A DNA stretch of 64,000 nucleotides, taken from positions 3,038,001-3,102,000 of the forward strand of contig NZ_CP104302.1 of NCBI RefSeq assembly GCF_025215495.1, written 5' to 3'. The DNA comes from Mycolicibacterium brumae. Lineage in GTDB: Bacteria > Actinomycetota > Actinomycetes > Mycobacteriales > Mycobacteriaceae. Positions 59,372 to 64,000 of this stretch are shown piece by piece (position 1 is the stretch's first letter; every line of letters starts with the position of its first letter). The position numbers were made by a program, and so were the translations under genes. Below the pieces are notes generated by a model. The model did not search any database and was not told the origin of the DNA. It saw only the letters and a list, made by a program, of their open reading frames with translations.

Positions 59372-60214
59372 ATGGAGCGAGTGTTCATTGGCAGCGAGGC
59401 GCTGGCGGCCGGGCGAATCACCCGGCACGACCTACGCCACCACTGCGTCCGCGTGCTGCCGGGCGTCTATGCGAGCAAGACGATCACCCTCACCATCGAA
59501 GACCGTGCGATCGCCACCTGGCTCTGGTCTCGGCGGCGCGGGGTGATCACCGGGTTGGCGGCCGCCGCCCTGTTGGGGGCGCGCTGGGTTGACGACGACA
59601 TCCCCGTCGACCTGAACTTCGACAACAACAAGGCGCCACCCGGCGTGCGGGTTCATCGAGACCTGTTGCTGTCACACGAAACTCAGTCGGTGGGCGGCCT
59701 GACGGTGACCTCCGCCGCGCGGACCGCCCTGGACCTCGCGCGCAGTGGAACCGTCCGGGAGGCCGTCGCGCGGTTGGACGCGCTGGCGCGCGCGACGCGG
59801 GTCACGGCGGACGAGGTGTCAGAACTCGCACGGTCGCACCCCAATCTGCGCGGCGTGCGACGGGTCGCCGAAGCCCTCGATCTGATGGATCCCGGCGCGG
59901 AGTCGCACCCGGAGTCCTGGCTGCGGTTGCTGTACATCGAGGCCGGCTTCCCGCGGCCGCAGACGCAGATCCCGGTGCCGCGTCAGGACGTCGACGGCAA
60001 CTTCTACCTCGACATGGGATGGGACGACGTGATGGTGGCCTCCGAGTACGAGGGCGACGACCATCGCCTGGATCCGGTCACGGCCCGCGAAGACATCACC
60101 CGCCTGGAGTACATCCAGTCGCAGGGCTGGACGGTGATCCGCGTCGTCGCGAAGATGCCGCGCACCGAGATTCTCCGGCGGATCCGGCTGGTTTGGCCGG
60201 CGAGGGCGCGCTGA
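59372..60214 (+). CDS. AbiEi-type antitoxin domain / DUF559 nuclease-fold protein
   Basis: Protein of 280 aa. The N-terminal part (GSEALAAGRITRHDLRHHCVRVLPGVYAS) resembles the winged-helix domain found in AbiEi antitoxins and many mycobacterial paralogues; TSAARTALDLAR is also typical. The C-terminal half (SWLRLLYIEAGFPRPQTQIPV, LDMGWDDVMVASEYEGDDH, QGWTVIRV) fits the DUF559/Vsr-like PD-(D/E)xK fold with Asp and Glu in place. No AbiEii toxin gene follows; an IS110-family element comes 50 bp downstream. Function unknown. Confidence 0.75.
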   Translation: MERVFIGSEALAAGRITRHDLRHHCVRVLPGVYASKTITLTIEDRAIATWLWSRRRGVITGLAAAALLGARWVDDDIPVDLNFDNNKAPPGVRVHRDLLLSHETQSVGGLTVTSAARTALDLARSGTVREAVARLDALARATRVTADEVSELARSHPNLRGVRRVAEALDLMDPGAESHPESWLRLLYIEAGFPRPQTQIPVPRQDVDGNFYLDMGWDDVMVASEYEGDDHRLDPVTAREDITRLEYIQSQGWTVIRVVAKMPRTEILRRIRLVWPARAR

Positions 60215-60245
60215 CTGGCTGGCGCCGCGTCGCTGGTCGCACGTC

Positions 60246-60266
60246 GCGGAACTGCCATCGACTGAG
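60246..60266. repeat. Left fragment of palindromic array D, cut by the IS element
   Basis: GCGGAACTGCCATCGACTGAG carries the first L-type box (CTGAG at 60262-60266), broken in its last base. The same CATCGACTGAG occurs in arrays B, C and D. The remainder of the array resumes at 61952. Confidence 0.85.
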
Positions 60267-60284
60267 CTTGCGGTTCCGTTCCCG

Positions 60285-60455
60285 GGACGCCTCGTAGGCG
60301 TGAAAATGGGGTTGGGTCGCCTGCCGACGCCGCTTCTTTCTTGGGGTGGTTGATCCCGTGACTGAGCTTGGGCGCCGGGGCCCGACCTGGAAGGGTCACG
60401 CATTGTTGCTTTGAGCACGCCGGTCAGATTTTCGGTTTCCCTTGACCGAGGCCCC
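60285..60455 (+). ncRNA. Candidate bridge RNA of the IS110-family element
   Basis: Three hairpins lie upstream of the recombinase. (1) ACGCCT-CGT-AGGCGT at 60287-60301. (2) A stem CGTGAC/GTCACG at 60357-60362 and 60395-60400 around an internal loop and inner GGGC/GCCC stem; its 5' loop strand reads GACTGAG, identical to the left target flank plus core (60260-60266). (3) A stem CGGTCA/TGACCG at 60421-60448 whose 5' strand CCGGTCAGA (60420-60428) is identical to the element's right end plus core (61946-61954). The target-then-donor loop order and ~170-nt size fit IS621-type bridge RNA. Ends are approximate. Confidence 0.65.
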
Positions 60456-60504
60456 CAGGCGGCCCGCGTAGCGGTGTCGTCGATTGGGTGGGAGGTCAAC
60501 CAGG

Positions 60505-61875
60505 ATGAGGCGTAAACAGTTTCCGTCATCGGCGCCGGAGGAGATCCCCGACGCTGATTTCGAGTTGGTGTGTCAACGGGTCGCCGCTATCGATGTCGCG
60601 AAGGCGTTCGGGAAGGTGTGCGTGCGGACTCCGGGGCCAACGCGGCGGGTCAGCAAGGTCTGGGACGTCGAAGCCACCTGCGGCGCGGTCACGGAGTTGG
60701 GCGAAACGTTGGCCACCTCGGGGGTCGAGAAGGTCACGATCGAGTCCACTTCGGACTATTGGCGGATCTGGTACTACCTGCTGGAGGCGGCGGGGTTGTC
60801 GGTGCAGTTGGTCAATGCCCGTGACGTCAAGAATGTCCCGGGGCGGCCGAAGACCGACAAACTCGACGCGGTGTGGCTGGCCAAGCTCACCGAAAAGGGT
60901 TTGCTGCGGCCCAGTTTCGTGCCACCGGCCCCGATCCGGGAACTGCGTGACTACACCCGCCTACGGGTGGATCTGACCCGGGAACGCACCCGGTATTGGC
61001 AACGGTTGGAAAAACTGCTCGAAGACGCGGCGATCAAAGTCTCCACGGTGGCCTCCAAACTGAGCACCGTCTCGGCGCGGGAGATGGTCGAGGCGTTGAT
61101 CGCCGGGGAACGCGACCCGGCCAGGCTGGCTGACCTGGCCCGCGGCCGGATGAGAATGAAACGTGCGGAGCTGATCAAGGCCCTCGATGGGCGTTTTGAC
61201 GACCACCACGGGGAACTGGCCCGGATGCTGCTCGGCCAGATCGACGCGCTCAACGCGGCGATCGCGACGCTGAGCACCCGTATCGAGGACCTGATCACCG
61301 CCATCGACCCCGGCCCGGGCCCTGATGGCCCCGGCGGGTCATCGGAGCCCGGCGGTCACGACGGGTCCCCGGCCGGCGGGGACTGGATGCCAGCAGTTGA
61401 GCGTCTCGCCGAAATCCCGGGGATCAGCACCACCAGCGCGCAGATCATCCTCGCCGAGATCGGGATGGACATGACACAGTTCCCCACCGCCGCGCACCTG
61501 GTCTCCTGGGCCAAACTGTGCCCGCGGGCCATCTCCTCGGGGCCGGTGACCCGCACCGGCCGCACCGGCAAGGGCAATCCCTACCTCAAAGGGGCCCTCG
61601 GTGAAGCCGCCGCCGCAGCAGCCAAGACCGACACGTTCCTCGGCGAGCGGTACCGCCGCCTGGTCAAACGCCGCGGCAAACTCAAATCGCAGGTCGCGGT
61701 CGCCCGCTCCATCCTCGTCGTCATCTGGAATCTCCTGTCAGACCCCACAGCCCGATTCCACGACCTCGGATCCGACTACCACACCAACCAGATCAGCACC
61801 GAACGACGAATCCGCAACCACGTCGCCCAACTGAGCGCCATGGGCTTCCACGTCACCATCGAACCCGCCGCCTGA
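60505..61875 (+). CDS. IS110-family DEDD transposase/recombinase
   Basis: Protein of 456 aa. The RuvC-like catalytic residues are visible: Asp30 (AAIDVAK), Glu80 (VTIESTSDYW), and Asp118/Asp121 (KTDKLDAVWLAKL). After a coiled-coil region and a Gly/Pro-rich insert comes the Tnp20 domain (EIPGISTTSAQIILAEIG, HLVSWAKLCPRAISSGPVTRTGRTGKGNPYLKGAL) with the serine region used for covalent strand exchange. It appears full-length and intact. The ATG at 60505 has GGAGG at 60491-60495. Confidence 0.95.
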   Translation: MRRKQFPSSAPEEIPDADFELVCQRVAAIDVAKAFGKVCVRTPGPTRRVSKVWDVEATCGAVTELGETLATSGVEKVTIESTSDYWRIWYYLLEAAGLSVQLVNARDVKNVPGRPKTDKLDAVWLAKLTEKGLLRPSFVPPAPIRELRDYTRLRVDLTRERTRYWQRLEKLLEDAAIKVSTVASKLSTVSAREMVEALIAGERDPARLADLARGRMRMKRAELIKALDGRFDDHHGELARMLLGQIDALNAAIATLSTRIEDLITAIDPGPGPDGPGGSSEPGGHDGSPAGGDWMPAVERLAEIPGISTTSAQIILAEIGMDMTQFPTAAHLVSWAKLCPRAISSGPVTRTGRTGKGNPYLKGALGEAAAAAAKTDTFLGERYRRLVKRRGKLKSQVAVARSILVVIWNLLSDPTARFHDLGSDYHTNQISTERRIRNHVAQLSAMGFHVTIEPAA

Positions 61876-61951
61876 CGACTACGCCAAAGAACAAACCCGG
61901 CTCCGCCGGGTGCCTTCGGCCTGCCCACTCACCCTGGGCTATTTTCCGGTC

Positions 61952-62255
61952 AGAACCCAGGTAGGTCAGTGAGACATCTGGGCGACGGCTCCATCGACTG
62001 AGGAACCAGGGCGCTTAGTGAGACCTCAGGGCGCTTGGTGAGACACCAGGGCGGCCCGATTCATCGAGTGAGAATCTAGGGACCCGTTGTGCGAGTACAC
62101 GTGTGCGACATTTCTCATTCGATGAAAATCGCATCCCAGGTTTCTCACCAAGCACCCTGGCGTCTCACCAAGCACCCTGGCGTCTCACTGGATGACCGGA
62201 CCGCCAACATTTCTCACTAGCCGCCCAGGTTTCTCGCTGGATGGCGGAGCCGCAA
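61952..62255. repeat. Palindromic array D (main part): phased NTGAGA boxes
   Basis: With the first box completed from the left fragment, left-arm boxes fall at (60262), 61969, 61998, 62018, 62038 and 62068; right-arm boxes at 62113, 62143, 62163, 62183, 62212 and 62232. Spacings after removal of the IS are 20, 29, 20, 20, 30, 45, 30, 20, 20, 29, 20. Two right-arm units are exact 20-bp repeats (from 62143 and 62163). The arms are closely complementary. It lies before the convergent permease stop codon. Confidence 0.92.
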
Positions 62256-62278
62256 CCAGGCAGCCGGAACGTCGCCCG

Positions 62279-63763
62279 CTACCGGACGCGCTCGGCGACC
62301 GCGAGCCGGGAATGACGTCGGCCGTAGAGTAGGTACACGACCACGCCGAGCACCATCCAGATGATGAAACGGATCCAGGTCACCGCGGTGAGGTTCAGCA
62401 TCAGCCAGAGGCAGGCGATGATCGACGCGATCGGCAGCCACGGCGACAGCGGCACCCGGAATCCGCGCTTGAGGTCGGGGCGGGTCTTGCGCAGCACCAG
62501 CACCCCGGCGGACACCAGCACGAACGCGAAGAGCGTGCCGACGTTCACCATCTCCTCGAGCTTCTCCATCGGCAGGATCATCCCGGCGAGGATGATCAGG
62601 CCGGCGATCATCACGGTGATCCGCACCGGGGTGCCGCGGGAACTGGTCTTGGCCAGTGGCCGCGGCAGCAGACCGTCGCGCGCCATCGCGAACAGCACGC
62701 GGGTCTGGCCGAGGACCATCACCATCACCACCGTGGTCAGGCCGGCCAGCGCGCCGACCGAGATCAGCACGGCCGCCCAGTCGATGCCGTTGGCTGAGAA
62801 CGCGGTGGCCAGGTTCGCCCGGGTGCCGTCGGGGGCGGTTTTCAGCTCGGTGTAGGACACCATGCCCGAGACCACGATGGACACCGCCACGTAAAGGACG
62901 GTGACGATGCCGAGCGTGGCCAGGATGCCCTTGGCGACGTCGCGCTGCGGGTCCTTGGTCTCTTCCGCCGTGGTGGCCACGACGTCGAAGCCGATGAAGG
63001 CGAAGAACACGATCGACGCGCCGGCCAGCACGCCGAACAGGCCGTAGTGGCTGGTGGTCGCGCCGGTCAGCAGGGAGAACAGGGACTGGTCGGCGCCGGT
63101 TCCGGCGGCCTCGCCGGGCTCGGTGGGCGGGATGAACGGGGTGTAGTTGGCCGGGTTGATGTAGAACGCCCCCACGACCACCACGATGAGCACCACCGTG
63201 ACCTTGATCGCGGTGACGATCAGCGAGAACCGGGACGACAGCCGGGTGCCGTAGCAGAGCAGCGCGGCCACCGTCGAGATGATCAGGATGGTGCCGAGGT
63301 CGATGTGCAGTGGTCCGACGTCCCAGCGCATCGGGCCGATGTCGAACCAGTAGCCGAGCACCGTCTGCAGGTACGACGACCAGCCCTGGCCGACCACCGC
63401 CGCGGCGACGGCGAACTCCAGGATCAGGTCCCAGCCGATGATCCAGGCGACGAACTCGCCGAAGGTGGCGTAGGAGAAGGTGTAGGCGCTGCCCGCGACC
63501 GGCAGGGTCGAGGCGAACTCGGCGTAGCACAGCGCGGCCAACCCGCAGGTCACCGCGGCGATCAGGAACGAGATGATGATCGCCGGGCCGGTGATGTTGC
63601 CGGCGGTGGACGCCGTGATGGTGAAAATGCCGGCGCCGACGACGACCGAGACGCCGAAGATGGTCAGGTCGACCCAGGTCAGATCCTTGCGCAGCCGGGT
63701 GCCCGGTTCGTCGGTGTCGGCGATCGACTGCTCACAGGATTTGACGCGCCAGTTCACGGCCAT
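62279..63763 (-). CDS. APC-superfamily amino-acid permease (Rv3253c-like)
   Basis: Protein of 494 aa with about 12 membrane helices. The first helix region has the substrate-binding GAGIFTITASTAG, and helix 6 has FFAFIGFDVVATTAEETKDPQRD, the signature of cationic-amino-acid-type transporters. The charged N-terminus (MAVNWRVKSCEQSI) lies in the cytosol. Transported substrate not determined. The gene is convergent with the transposase, with array D between them. Confidence 0.92.
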   Translation of the reverse strand: MAVNWRVKSCEQSIADTDEPGTRLRKDLTWVDLTIFGVSVVVGAGIFTITASTAGNITGPAIIISFLIAAVTCGLAALCYAEFASTLPVAGSAYTFSYATFGEFVAWIIGWDLILEFAVAAAVVGQGWSSYLQTVLGYWFDIGPMRWDVGPLHIDLGTILIISTVAALLCYGTRLSSRFSLIVTAIKVTVVLIVVVVGAFYINPANYTPFIPPTEPGEAAGTGADQSLFSLLTGATTSHYGLFGVLAGASIVFFAFIGFDVVATTAEETKDPQRDVAKGILATLGIVTVLYVAVSIVVSGMVSYTELKTAPDGTRANLATAFSANGIDWAAVLISVGALAGLTTVVMVMVLGQTRVLFAMARDGLLPRPLAKTSSRGTPVRITVMIAGLIILAGMILPMEKLEEMVNVGTLFAFVLVSAGVLVLRKTRPDLKRGFRVPLSPWLPIASIIACLWLMLNLTAVTWIRFIIWMVLGVVVYLLYGRRHSRLAVAERVR

Positions 63764-63817
63764 CCGGGCAATCTAGCGCCTCACAGAGCGGCGCCGCCGG
63801 TTACCGGGCTGATTCGC

Positions 63818-64000
63818 TCACAGTCCGGGTGTGACCCGGAACAGCTTCGCGGGCTCGTTGGCGCGCAACCGGACCGGGCCGTCGTCGGCCGGCGCCCACA
63901 CCGACTCACCGCGGCGCAGCTCCAGCGTCGCCGACGGGCAGCGGACCTCGACGGTCCCGGCGGCGCAGACCAGAATCTGCGGGCCGTCGTGGCGCGAGGG
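63818..64000 (-). CDS. manA: Mannose-6-phosphate isomerase, C-terminal end (5' end outside window)
   Basis: The last 60 codons of a gene entering from beyond the window. The sequence contains GPQILVCAAGTVEV, LRRGESVWAPADD and ends AKLFRVTPGL, typical of the C-terminal cupin strand of class I ManA, which interconverts fructose-6-phosphate and mannose-6-phosphate for mannoside synthesis. Position after the permease matches Rv3255c, with no gene corresponding to Rv3254 between them. Confidence 0.8.
   Translation of the reverse strand, partial: PSRHDGPQILVCAAGTVEVRCPSATLELRRGESVWAPADDGPVRLRANEPAKLFRVTPGL

Larger units (their letters stand above)
60265..61951 (+). mobile_element. IS110-family insertion sequence (1687 bp)
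   Basis: Boundaries are deduced from the array it interrupts. AG at 60265-60266 and AG at 61952-61953 are the only shared junction bases; they read CT on the other strand, the usual IS110 core. Removing 1687 bp between them restores exact 20-bp spacing of array boxes. There is no inverted repeat and no longer target duplication, as expected for this family. Contents: a non-coding 5' end of about 240 bp with hairpins, then the recombinase gene, then a short 3' end with an ACCCGG...CCGGGT hairpin. Confidence 0.9.

Noticed and set aside
61952..62255. Array D as the terminal repeat of the IS110-family element
   Set aside because: Arrays B and C occur without any transposase, and joining the IS flanks restores box phase, so the array is the target and not part of the element.

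Overview
The window is high-GC DNA from a Mycobacterium/Mycolicibacterium-type actinobacterium. The gene order follows the M. tuberculosis block from about Rv3199c (nudC) to Rv3255c (manA). The individual proteins are recognisably mycobacterial: AdnAB, WhiB1, PdtaS, SigH/RshA, MtrAB-LpqB, DesA3, SecA1 and the mycobacterial ribosomal peptide bL37. Several blocks of the M. tuberculosis order are absent here. A Ser/Thr-kinase C-terminus, a VanY-like peptidase, an AbiEi/DUF559-type protein and an IS110-family element are present as local additions.

Layout. 1-10 kb: end of a receptor kinase, nudC with a K+ channel gene, a DoxX-like protein, and the adnB/adnA double-strand-break resection operon. 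10-18 kb: lipV, an alkyltransferase-like protein, moeZ with a DUF3152 protease-like gene, a TetR regulator, DUF3107, an MmpS-like protein and a ferritin-like protein. 18-28 kb: rhlE, ParA, gpm2-entC-acetyltransferase, a VanY-like peptidase, a lipid kinase, whiB1 and pdtaS. 28-32 kb: biotinyl-carrier protein, bL37, the sigH-rshA stress module, ybaK and an SDR. 32-45 kb: ALDH, methyltransferase, SRAP protein, aroA-rsgA, AKR, the desA3/reductase pair with matched operators, ppk2 and a WS/DGAT-like protein. 45-57 kb: secA1, hpf, comF, lpqB-mtrB-mtrA, tmk and sahH. 57-64 kb: an alkane hydroxylase-rubredoxin fusion operon, a DUF559 protein, the IS110-family element, an amino-acid permease and the end of manA.

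The most unusual content is intergenic. Three places (31.6-31.95 kb, 49.2-49.5 kb and 60.25/61.95-62.25 kb) carry the same roughly 290-bp imperfect palindrome. Each is built from twelve NTGAGA boxes, six per arm and all pointing to the centre, with start-to-start spacing close to 20-30-20-20-30 | 45 | 30-20-20-30-20. The sequence between boxes differs from copy to copy, while the geometry is kept. A fourth, related palindrome with GCGACA and TCTCAC boxes lies between adnA and lipV. The third copy is interrupted by the IS110-family element. Removing 1687 bp between two AG dinucleotides restores the 20-bp box spacing exactly. The non-coding end of the element has hairpins whose loops match the interrupted array and the element's own right end, as expected for a bridge RNA. 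The window therefore seems to hold an undescribed phased palindromic array family and an RNA-guided insertion element that targets it.

Other layers: many genes look leaderless, with a TANNNT box 6-8 nt before the start codon. Three further tandem repeats (64-bp, 47-bp and 18-bp units) sit in intergenic gaps, and one 15-bp repeat lies inside adnA. All product calls rest on reading motifs and recalled family knowledge; no database search was run.
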